From: Novosphingobium resinovorum
GTDB lineage: Bacteria; Pseudomonadota; Alphaproteobacteria; Sphingomonadales; Sphingomonadaceae
Assembly (NCBI RefSeq): GCF_001742225.1
Contig: NZ_CP017076.1
Coordinates: 1,141,001-1,205,000 of the forward strand
Length of the DNA: 64,000 nucleotides
Direction: 5' to 3'
A model generated the notes under the pieces. The model was not told where the DNA came from, did no database searches, and saw only the letters and a list, made by a program, of their open reading frames with translations. Numbering within the stretch: the stretch's first letter is position 1; the number at the start of each line of letters is the position of its first letter. A program made the position numbers and the translations under genes. Shown here piece by piece: positions 24,443 through 32,905 of the stretch.

Positions 24443-25207
24443 TCAGGCGGTGCGTGGGGGCTCGGCTGCTCGGTCGATGGAGGGCAGGCGGTCCTCGACC
24501 AGTACCAGCACGTCGCCGATGATCGTGCGCATCGCGACCCGTGCGGCGCTCGCATCCCGAGAGGCGATGGCATCGCGTACCTTGGCGTGTTCGGCAACGT
24601 CCGCCGTGCGTCCCTTGATCCGATTGGTGAAGCGGATCGAGGTGCGCAGCGCGGTGCCGACCACGTCGCGTAACTGGATGTAGAACGGGTTCTTCGAGGC
24701 CCGCAGCACTGCGACGTGGAAGGCTATGTCGGCCTCCAATGGGTCATCCAGGCCCCGCTCGGCCGCTTGCATGCGGCGCAGGCCGTCGTCGATGCGCGTG
24801 ATATCGTCCTCACCCGCGACGCGGGCGGCGAGGGCTGCGGCCTCGGGCTCCACTGCCACGCGCAGTTCGTTGAACTGGCGCAGCAGGTCTAGCGAAAGCC
24901 GGCGTTCCAGCATCCAGCGCAGCACATCGGTATCGAACAGATTCCACGACGATGTCGGCTGAACCGTCGTGCCCTGACGCGGGCGAGCGCTGAGGAGCCC
25001 CTTGGCGGTCAGCATCTTCACCGCTTCGCGCGTCACCGACCGGCTGACACCGTGCTGCTTGGCGAGTTCCGCCTCGGTCGGGAAGACCTGGTTCTCGAAC
25101 CGGCCGGTGACGATGGCGCGGCCGATATTGTCGAGCAGTCCGTATGTCAGGTTCCGGCCCAGCTGGGTCGCCGGTTCATCGACTGTGAGATGGGAAGACC
25201 CTGCCAC
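24443..25207 (-). CDS. GntR-family (FadR subfamily) transcriptional regulator
   Basis: The protein has an N-terminal winged helix (FENQVFPTEAELAKQHGVSR, SVTREAVKMLTAKGLL) and an FCD effector domain with metal-binding Asp/His residues (ADIAFHVAVLRASKNPFY, EHAKVRDAI). FadR-type regulators sense organic acids or sugar acids and repress catabolic genes, here probably the amidohydrolase-dioxygenase pair that faces it. I prefer the GTG at 25207, which has AAGGACGG just upstream and gives 254 residues. The frame is open to an ATG at 25288, which would add 27 residues with CPAC but has no Shine-Dalgarno. Confidence 0.85.
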   Translation of the reverse strand: MAGSSHLTVDEPATQLGRNLTYGLLDNIGRAIVTGRFENQVFPTEAELAKQHGVSRSVTREAVKMLTAKGLLSARPRQGTTVQPTSSWNLFDTDVLRWMLERRLSLDLLRQFNELRVAVEPEAAALAARVAGEDDITRIDDGLRRMQAAERGLDDPLEADIAFHVAVLRASKNPFYIQLRDVVGTALRTSIRFTNRIKGRTADVAEHAKVRDAIASRDASAARVAMRTIIGDVLVLVEDRLPSIDRAAEPPRTA

Positions 25208-25397
25208 GAAACCGTCCTTGTCCTTTTCGTTGCGCCGTCGCGCAATGCCATCGTAGTGCGCGTGGCAGGCCGGACAAGAACGTTTCATATGATAATTATG
25301 ATTTGAAGGCCGGCCCGGAAGCGTGGCCTGAGGGCGATCACCGCACCGGGCATCTTCAGTACGAGCGAAGGATGGTTCCCCTTGAAGCCATCCCTCT
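25208..25397. other. Gap between GntR gene and IS element
   Basis: The stretch holds an AT-rich partial palindrome (ATGATAATTATGAT, around 25289-25302), a candidate promoter/operator of the GntR gene. A small hairpin with GGATGG/CCATCC arms (about 25365-25388) on the minus strand may be the original end of the kinase transcript, now separated from its gene by the IS element. Confidence 0.3.
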
Positions 25398-25401
25398 CTA
25401 A
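25398..25401. repeat. Left target-site duplication CTAA
   Basis: CTAA immediately outside the left inverted repeat, identical to 26744-26747 on the right. Confidence 0.85.
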
Positions 25402-26743
25402 CAGGCTGCGGAAAAAGGGTTGGCAGAGCCGGCCATTGGCCTCGCTTTCGCCGTTTTCTAGCCCAAGGCGTCAGTCATTCTGGGAGGTAACCTTCCAGAA
25501 TCCGGTCGTTTTTGACCGGCCTCGGGCGCTATGAGGCGCAGGCCTAGGTTGCGCCCAGCAGTTTCGGCAGCCTGACGAGGTTGTAGGCGGCAGCGGTGAG
25601 CGTGAAGGACCATCCGACGCGATCTTGCCCACGGTGTCGGGTTTTTCGCATGGTGCCGCAGGTTTTTGCCCATCCGAACACTTCCTCGATCCGCTTGCGG
25701 ATTTTCTGGGAGAGGCCGTAGCCGGGATGGCGTGTCGTACGCCCGTCAATGGCAGAACGGCGATTGGTGTTATTCTGGGCCACGTGCGGGGTGACGTCCA
25801 TCTCGCGCAATGCCTCGACGAAGGCGGCGGTGTCGTAGTTCTTGTCCGCGCCCAGCGTGATCCGATGGCGCCCTTCCATCCGGCCCAGCATGGTCAGTGC
25901 GGCCTCGCGTTCGGCGGTGCCGGTCGCGTGGGTGAGGATCGCATCGACTACGAGGCCATTGCGGTTCTCCATGAGGACATGGGCCATATGGCACAGCTTG
26001 GCTGCCTGGCCCCGCGCTTTCTTGAATAAGCGGGCATCGGGATCAGTGGTTGATGCATGGGTCGCATTGCTGCGCTTCTCGCCCCGGAAATCGCGTCCGG
26101 CATTGCTCGGCGCTGTTTTCTGCTCGCCATGGCCGGAGACTGAACCACCGCCATCGTCATCCCCGGGGCCGCCTTCATCCTTGGGCCTGAAGCTCTTCAC
26201 GCTGGCCCACGCTTCGACCAACGTGCCGTCCACCGAGAAATGATCGTCGGACAGAAGAGCCTGCACGCGGGCCTGGTTGATGATGGCGGACAGGAACCTG
26301 GCGGCAACGTCCCTGGATAGTAGCCTCTCGCGGTTCTTGGTGAAGACCGTGACATCCCAGATCGGCGCATCCATCGCCAGGCCGACAAACCAGCGGAAGA
26401 GCAGGTTGTAATCCATCTGCTCCATGAGCTGGCGCTCCGAGCGGATCGTATAGAAAGCCTGCAGGAGCAATGCGCGCAGCAGCTTCTCGGGCGGGATCGA
26501 TGGCCGGCCAATGCGCGAATACATCGCATCGAAATCAGCCGACATCACCTCGAGAGCTTCGTCGACGATCGCGCGGATCGCCCGAAGTGGATGGTTAGCC
26601 GGAACCCGAGCTTCGCAGCTCACGTAGGAAAACAACCCTTCGCTCCGGTAATCGCCGCCCCGCATCTCAAATCCTTCAACCTCAGTTGAAGGCGTCTGAA
26701 TCACCTCAAGCGGTTCAAGGAAAGAGCCTTTTTCCGCAACCTG
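25402..26743 (-). mobile_element. IS5-family insertion sequence, complete, 1342 bp
   Basis: The ends are 17-base imperfect terminal inverted repeats, CAGGCTGCGGAAAAAGG (25402-25418) and the complement of CCTTTTTCCGCAACCTG (26727-26743), differing at one position. They are flanked by a 4-bp direct duplication CTAA (25398-25401 and 26744-26747). CTAA fits the YTAR target preference of the IS5 group. One transposase gene fills the element, and a CCGGTC/GACCGG hairpin (25502-25519) follows it. The intact ends, gene and exact duplication indicate a recent, possibly still mobile, copy. Confidence 0.93.
25544..26665 (-). CDS. IS5-family DDE transposase
   Basis: The 373-residue protein starts MRGGDYRSEGLFSYVSCEAR, the usual opening of one IS5 subgroup, with KLLRALLLQAFYTIRSERQL as the helix-turn-helix region. 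The DDE residues are in HFSVDGTLVEAWAS, GADKNYDTAAF and RIEEVFGWAK. It cuts and joins the IS ends. The ATG at 26665 is preceded by AAGGA at a proper distance; a GTG 13 codons upstream is possible. The reading frame is intact throughout, so the element is probably functional. Confidence 0.92.
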   Translation of the reverse strand: MRGGDYRSEGLFSYVSCEARVPANHPLRAIRAIVDEALEVMSADFDAMYSRIGRPSIPPEKLLRALLLQAFYTIRSERQLMEQMDYNLLFRWFVGLAMDAPIWDVTVFTKNRERLLSRDVAARFLSAIINQARVQALLSDDHFSVDGTLVEAWASVKSFRPKDEGGPGDDDGGGSVSGHGEQKTAPSNAGRDFRGEKRSNATHASTTDPDARLFKKARGQAAKLCHMAHVLMENRNGLVVDAILTHATGTAEREAALTMLGRMEGRHRITLGADKNYDTAAFVEALREMDVTPHVAQNNTNRRSAIDGRTTRHPGYGLSQKIRKRIEEVFGWAKTCGTMRKTRHRGQDRVGWSFTLTAAAYNLVRLPKLLGAT

Positions 26744-26747
26744 CTAA
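26744..26747. repeat. Right target-site duplication CTAA, containing the kinase stop codon
   Basis: CTAA adjoins the right inverted repeat. Read on the minus strand it is TTAG, whose TAG is the stop codon of the hybrid kinase gene. Before insertion the same codon would have been present, so the kinase is unchanged. Confidence 0.85.
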
Positions 26748-29674
26748 TCGGCTATTTCACGGATTCGGTTCGCCAGCGCCTCCATTGCGAACGGCTTGGT
26801 CATGATCGCCATGTTCGGCGCCAGCTGGTTGTTGCTCATCACGGTCTGCTCTGCATAGCCGGTGATGAACAGCACCTTGAGCGCGGGCAGGCGGGCCAGT
26901 GCGGCATCGGCTATCTGCCGCCCGTTCATGCCTCCGGGCAAGCCGACGTCGGTTATCAGCAGGTCGATCGGCTGTCCGCTTTCGATGATCCGCATGGCGC
27001 TGGGTCCGTCGTGCGCCTTCATGACCCGATAGCCCAGCTCCTCCACGACCTCGACCACGAGCATCCGCACCGTCGGTTCGTCGTCCACGACGAGGATCCG
27101 GCCGGTTCGCTGCGATCGTTCGGCGACCGGTTCCTGCTCGGGAACGGGCGCTGCAACGGCGGCGGGCGCCTCCGTCCCCTCGTGTCGCGGCAGGTAGAGG
27201 CGCATGATGGTGCCTTGCCCGGGCTGCGTCGCGATACCGATCTGTCCACCGGACTGACGCGCGAAACCATAGATCATGGACAGGCCGAGCCCGGTGCCCT
27301 CTCCGATCGGCTTGGTGGTGAAGAACGGGTCGAAGGCGCGTTCGACGACGGCCGGTGTCATGCCGGTGCCGGTGTCCGATACACTGATTTCGACGTATTC
27401 TCCCGGCTCCAGGTCCTGCTCACGCGCCTGTCGGTCTGACAGGGTGACATTGGCGCTAGAAATCCGAATAATGCCGCCGCCGGGCATGGCATCGCGCGCA
27501 TTGATGCACAAGTTGAGCAGCGCGTTCTCAAGCTGGTTGGGATCGACCAGGGTGGACCACAGCCCGGAGGAAGACGAGGTTCGCACTTCGACCTGCGGCC
27601 CGACCGTGCGACGCACCAGATCCTCGATGCCGACCACGAGGGCTGCGACATCGGTAGGAGTCGGTGCCAGCGTCTGGCGGCGGGAAAAGGCAAGCAGCCG
27701 ATGCGTCAGCGCTGCCGCCCGGCGCACCGCGCCTTGCGCGGCGGTCGAGTATTTCTCCAGTTCGCCAGTGCGGCCTTGCCCAATGCGTGTGTGTATCATC
27801 TCCAGCGCGCCCGAGATGCCGGCCAGCAGGTTGTTGAAATCGTGCGCGAGGCCGCCGGTGAGTTGGCCGACTGCCTCCATCTTCTGCGACTGGCGCAGCG
27901 CATCCTCGGCGCGGTCGCGCTCGGCGGCGGTTTCGAGGACTTCCTCGTGAAGGCGGCGGCGTTCTTCCTCGAGTTGGCGCTCCACCGCCTTGCGAGCGGA
28001 CACGTCCTGCATGGCGCCGACCATGCGCTGCGGCCGTCCGGCCTCGTCGCGGATGACGTAGCCGCGGTCGAGAACGTCGGCGTAGCTGCCGTCGGCGCGG
28101 CGGAAGCGGTATTCGTCCGTCCAGTCGGTGCCCTGTCCGTCAATGACGCGGAAGATGCTTTCATGGATGCGGCGAGCGTCGTCAGGGTGGATTTGCGACA
28201 GCCACCATTCACCGGTCGGAGCCACTGCCTCGGGCACGTGACCGTAGGCATGGGCCAGGGCCTCGTTCCAGGTGACGTGGTCGGCGCGCAAGTCCCAGTC
28301 CCACACCGCGTCGTTGGTGGCCCGCCCGGCAAGGCGCAGCCGCTCGCCCACTTCGCGCAGGGCCGCATTGGCTTCCCGGTCGCTGGTGACGTCCTGCACG
28401 GTGCCGATCAGGCGTACCGGCGCGCGACCTTCGAAGAAGGCGAGGCCATGGGCGCTGATGTGGCGCAGTTCGCCGTCCTCGATCCCGATGGTTCGGTACT
28501 CGACCTCGAAATGATGCGATCCATCAGGGTCTAGCGATGCCGCCACGGCGCGGTCGGCGCGGTCGCGATCTTCAGGGTGAAGCCCTGCAAGGAAGGCCGT
28601 CTCGTAGCTGACGCTTACACCCGGGGAGAGGCCGAACAAGGCGCGGCAGCGGTCGTCCCAGGTCAGCGTGCCTTCGCGCGGGCGATAGTCGAAGCGGCCC
28701 AGTTCGGCGGCGCGCACGGCCAGTTCCAGTTCCTCGCGGCTGCGCTCCAGCGCGCGCTCGGTGCGGCGGCGTGCGGTCAGGTCGGTGAACAGGACGGCGA
28801 CGTGGTGCCGGGCGGGGTCATCGACGCGATAGGCCTGTACGGCGTACCAGCGGTCGTCCAACTGGCGGGCGGGAAGTTCGATCCGTTCGGGGCGGCCAGT
28901 CCTGGCGACACGGCCGTAGAGATCGAACCAGTGCTGCTCATGGGCGGGTGCGATCTCGCGCATCCATCGGCCCTGGGCATTGGCGATGCCGGTGTAGGCC
29001 TCGAAGGAATCGTTGACCTCTATGAAGCGATAGTCGCTGGCCTTGCCATCATCGTCGAATACGACTTCGACGACGCAGAAACCGGAATCGATGGAATTGA
29101 AAAGGGAGCGATAGCGCTGCTCACTGGCGCGCAAGGCGACTTCGCTGCGGGCGCGATCGACGGCATCGCGGGTGCGCAGGGCGACGTCTTCCACTTGCCG
29201 GGTCTCGCTTTCCGTCCAGATGCGCGGGGTTGCGTGGTGGACATAGAGAACGCTGTCGAACCTGCCTTCGCGGAAGATCGGACAGACCACCAGCGCATGC
29301 GAGCCGATGCTTCGCCAGCCTTCAGCGAAGGCGGCGGTGCGCGGGTCGGTATCGCTGTCGGCGACTACCAGCGTGTGGCCAAGGCGCAGTTCTGCGATGA
29401 TCGCGGGGCCGAAGCTGTCGAGCACGCGCGTCTCTCCGGCGAGGCTTGGCAGGGTGCTCGACCAGTCCGCGTCCAGATGCGCCCTCACACCGTCGTCGCT
29501 TATCGTGGCGAAGCCGCAGCGGCCAGCCGAGAGGTGCTCGCCCAGCAGTTGCGCTGCCGTGGCGAGGATGTCCTCGGCGTCTTCGCTGCGGCGCATGCGG
29601 TCGAGCAGACGCAGCTGGAATGCCTGCCATTTACGCAGTTCCTCATGGCTGGGCCGGCCGAAAGCGTCGGTCAT
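26744..29674 (-). CDS. Hybrid sensor histidine kinase (GAF-PAS-PAS-PAS-HisKA-HATPase-REC)
   Basis: The 976-residue soluble protein has no TM segment. In order it shows a GAF domain (about 20-180), three PAS/PAC units (about 190-310, 325-440, 445-580) and an H-box (LTGGLAHDFNNLLAGI). The ATPase follows, with the N-box in ENALLNLCINARDAMPGGG and G-boxes in VSDTGTGMTPAV and EGTGLGLSMIYGFARQSGG. The C-terminal receiver (ILVVDDEPTVR, phospho-Asp in LLITDVGLPGGMNG) ends the protein. It senses a cytoplasmic signal, perhaps light or redox through GAF/PAS, and relays phosphate to its own receiver. Its ATG overlaps the HWE kinase stop by four bases. An IS element begins directly at its stop codon. Confidence 0.92.
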   Translation of the reverse strand: MTDAFGRPSHEELRKWQAFQLRLLDRMRRSEDAEDILATAAQLLGEHLSAGRCGFATISDDGVRAHLDADWSSTLPSLAGETRVLDSFGPAIIAELRLGHTLVVADSDTDPRTAAFAEGWRSIGSHALVVCPIFREGRFDSVLYVHHATPRIWTESETRQVEDVALRTRDAVDRARSEVALRASEQRYRSLFNSIDSGFCVVEVVFDDDGKASDYRFIEVNDSFEAYTGIANAQGRWMREIAPAHEQHWFDLYGRVARTGRPERIELPARQLDDRWYAVQAYRVDDPARHHVAVLFTDLTARRRTERALERSREELELAVRAAELGRFDYRPREGTLTWDDRCRALFGLSPGVSVSYETAFLAGLHPEDRDRADRAVAASLDPDGSHHFEVEYRTIGIEDGELRHISAHGLAFFEGRAPVRLIGTVQDVTSDREANAALREVGERLRLAGRATNDAVWDWDLRADHVTWNEALAHAYGHVPEAVAPTGEWWLSQIHPDDARRIHESIFRVIDGQGTDWTDEYRFRRADGSYADVLDRGYVIRDEAGRPQRMVGAMQDVSARKAVERQLEEERRRLHEEVLETAAERDRAEDALRQSQKMEAVGQLTGGLAHDFNNLLAGISGALEMIHTRIGQGRTGELEKYSTAAQGAVRRAAALTHRLLAFSRRQTLAPTPTDVAALVVGIEDLVRRTVGPQVEVRTSSSSGLWSTLVDPNQLENALLNLCINARDAMPGGGIIRISSANVTLSDRQAREQDLEPGEYVEISVSDTGTGMTPAVVERAFDPFFTTKPIGEGTGLGLSMIYGFARQSGGQIGIATQPGQGTIMRLYLPRHEGTEAPAAVAAPVPEQEPVAERSQRTGRILVVDDEPTVRMLVVEVVEELGYRVMKAHDGPSAMRIIESGQPIDLLITDVGLPGGMNGRQIADAALARLPALKVLFITGYAEQTVMSNNQLAPNMAIMTKPFAMEALANRIREIAD

Positions 29675-30426
29675 GCGTGGGCCTCGACAGGTAGGACCAT
29701 TCGGCAGACGACCCCGTCGGCCGTGAAGTTCACCGTCGCTCCGGTGCCTTCTCCGCGGGCGAGGCTGCGGGTGATCAGGGTCTGGCCGAAACCGTGGCGC
29801 CTGGGTGATTCCACGCGCGGGCCTCCGCTTTCCGTCCACATGATTTCGTAGAGATCGCCGTCGAGCGCGCGTCCCCCGACGGTCACGCAGCCGGTTTCGG
29901 CCGATAATGCGCCGTACTTGACTGCGTTGGTCGTAAGTTCGTGCACGACGAGGCCGAAGGCGATCGCGACGTCGGGTGCGACCAGACGATCCAGTGCGGC
30001 GAGTTCCATGCGTGGTCCGGGAGAAGAAAGGTAGGGCGCGAGTTCGGAGCGGATCATCGCGGAGAGGTCAACCCCGGTCCAGGAGACATCGGCGAGCAGG
30101 TTGTGGGTGGCTGCCAGCGCCTGGATGCGGCGCGTGAAGCGCACGCGGAAGTCGTCGAGCCCGTCAGAATTCGACAAAGTCCGACTACAGATGGACAGAA
30201 CCATCGACAGCGTGTTCTTTACGCGGTGATCCAGTTCATGCATCAGCAGGGTCTGGCGCCTATCGTCCGCACTGCGCATGGCGTCGGCATCCCCCTCGCG
30301 GATGGCACGCAGGGCTTCTTCCGCTTCGTGGAGGCGGCGCCTCAGTTCCTCCACCGAAAGCGCCTCCAGCGCCGCGGGAATCGTCACGGGGGTAGCCGTC
30401 AGGCCGTTTTCGTTTCCAGCTGCCAT
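29671..30426 (-). CDS. HWE-family histidine kinase
   Basis: The 251-residue protein is a short HWE kinase. An N-terminal helix resembling the coiled linker after a PAS domain (VEELRRRLHEAEEALRAIRE) leads to the H-box MHELDHRVKNTLSMV. The N-box HELTTNAVKYGALS, the W-x-E signature IMWTESGGPRV and the final GFGQTLITRS follow. HWE kinases in alphaproteobacteria act in light and general-stress signalling. It has no sensory domain or receiver of its own, so it may work with the GAF/PAS hybrid kinase whose gene overlaps it by ATGA. The stop of this gene and the start of the next share four bases. Confidence 0.9.
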   Translation of the reverse strand: MAAGNENGLTATPVTIPAALEALSVEELRRRLHEAEEALRAIREGDADAMRSADDRRQTLLMHELDHRVKNTLSMVLSICSRTLSNSDGLDDFRVRFTRRIQALAATHNLLADVSWTGVDLSAMIRSELAPYLSSPGPRMELAALDRLVAPDVAIAFGLVVHELTTNAVKYGALSAETGCVTVGGRALDGDLYEIMWTESGGPRVESPRRHGFGQTLITRSLARGEGTGATVNFTADGVVCRMVLPVEAHA

Positions 30427-30516
30427 GCCTGTCCCGAACCATCTCTAGAATCGGTGCTTAAGCGAGGCCCCGATGCGAGGCAAACGCTCTGGATCGCCCG
30501 GCGTTCCGGCGCGCGG

Positions 30517-31935
<1,419 letters not shown>

Positions 31936-31988
31936 CCCCGCCGTATAAGCGCCGCTTGCGAGGGGCGAAAGTGCCCTCGCAGCCTCGA

Positions 31989-32285
31989 TCACGGCAGCGA
32001 GCGGTAGAACTCCAGCTTCATGTCCTCGGCCACGCATTCGAGGATCGGCGGGACCAGCCGGTCATGGAAGTCTATATGCATGTGCTTTTCGTAGGCGGCC
32101 TCGTCGCGGAAGGTGGCGACGACCTGGAAAAGGTCGGGATCGGCTTCCGACTGGAACAGCTCGTAGACGAGTGCGTCGGGCTCGTTCTGGAAGACGAGGC
32201 CCTTCAGTTCCGACTGCAGGGCAATCATGTCGCCGCGCTTTTCCGGACGGGTGCGCAGCTGGGCGATGAAGCTCTTGGCGGGCAT
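31989..32285 (-). CDS. ABM-domain (antibiotic biosynthesis monooxygenase-like) protein 2
   Basis: The 98-residue protein has the dimeric ferredoxin-like ABM fold pattern: an N-terminal strand FIAQLRTRPE, helix GDMIALQSELKGLV, VYELFQSEADPDLFQVVATF, and EKHMHIDFHDRLVPP. Such proteins can be cofactor-free quinone-forming monooxygenases, YgiN-like proteins or heme-related enzymes. It lies four bases after a similar gene (32290-32592) and may form a heterodimer with its product. The role is not known. The same transcript probably continues to sdaA. Confidence 0.8.
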   Translation of the reverse strand: MPAKSFIAQLRTRPEKRGDMIALQSELKGLVFQNEPDALVYELFQSEADPDLFQVVATFRDEAAYEKHMHIDFHDRLVPPILECVAEDMKLEFYRSLP

Positions 32286-32289
32286 CGGG

Positions 32290-32592
32290 TCAGGCCCTTC
32301 CGTGAGGCGCGAGGTCGAACAGCAACTCGCGTTCGTACGTGCCTTCCATGCAGCCGACGATCTTTTCGATCAGCGGCTTGTTATGATCGTAGGCCATGTG
32401 CGCCTCGTCCGCGGCTTCGTCCACGAAGCTCTCGTGGACGGCAAACATGCCAGGTTCGGCAAGGCGGAAGAACTTGTAGGCAAGCGTGCCCGGTTCCTGC
32501 TTCGACAAATCCTCCATCTGGAGGGCGAGGGCGATGAAATCGTCCTGCCGGTCGTCGCGGACGCGGAAGCGGGACAGGAAACTGAAGGCCAT
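32290..32592 (-). CDS. ABM-domain (antibiotic biosynthesis monooxygenase-like) protein 1
   Basis: The 100-residue protein shows the same fold as its downstream neighbour: FLSRFRVRDDRQDDFIALAL, LAYKFFRLAEPGMFAVHESF, EAHMAYDHNKPLIEKI. The ATG at 32592 has AGGAGAG upstream. It is divergent from a TonB receptor/PQQ dehydrogenase operon, with about 310 bases between, and both sides may be co-regulated around one substrate. No catalytic residues can be asserted. Confidence 0.8.
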   Translation of the reverse strand: MAFSFLSRFRVRDDRQDDFIALALQMEDLSKQEPGTLAYKFFRLAEPGMFAVHESFVDEAADEAHMAYDHNKPLIEKIVGCMEGTYERELLFDLAPHGRA

Positions 32593-32905
32593 GAGGCAAT
32601 CTCTCCTTTCAGTACGGGGGCGATTCGCTCGCACATCCGCAGGTTCTCTCCGATGCCGCGCCTATCCCGGCGCGCGTTCCGTGGAATCGAGGATAGGCGA
32701 TCGCAAAATAAAAACAATCATGAATGCATGCTATATCGCGTTTTCCCGCCCCCTGAGAAGTTTGCCCACAACCATCGCATGAGCCCGAGGCATATGACGA
32801 AAATAGTCGTCAAAAAAACATACATGAATGATTGCCAAATGCAGTCTTCGTGATAATCCTTAATGCAACCCGCAAACAAATGGCGGGGCATTAGGAGAGA
32901 GAGGC
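32593..32905. other. AT-rich divergent promoter region with repeated CATGAATG
   Basis: This 313-base gap is clearly AT-richer than the rest of the window. It carries CATGAATG twice (32719-32726 and 32823-32830), the first flanked by ACAAT and the second by ATTGC, so that CAAT-N-ATG/ATGAATGATTG gives a partly inverted arrangement. It must hold promoters for the ABM genes and the TonB receptor. GGAGAGAGAGG stands before the ATG at 32906. No gene is seen. Confidence 0.5.

Noticed and set aside
25208..25288. N-terminal CPAC extension of the GntR regulator as a metal-binding domain
   Set aside because: The upstream ATG has no ribosome binding site, while an in-frame GTG with a strong one gives the normal family length.
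25402..26743. Composite transposon or genomic island boundary
   Set aside because: Only one IS copy is present, with its own 4-bp duplication, and no tRNA, integrase or second copy is seen nearby.
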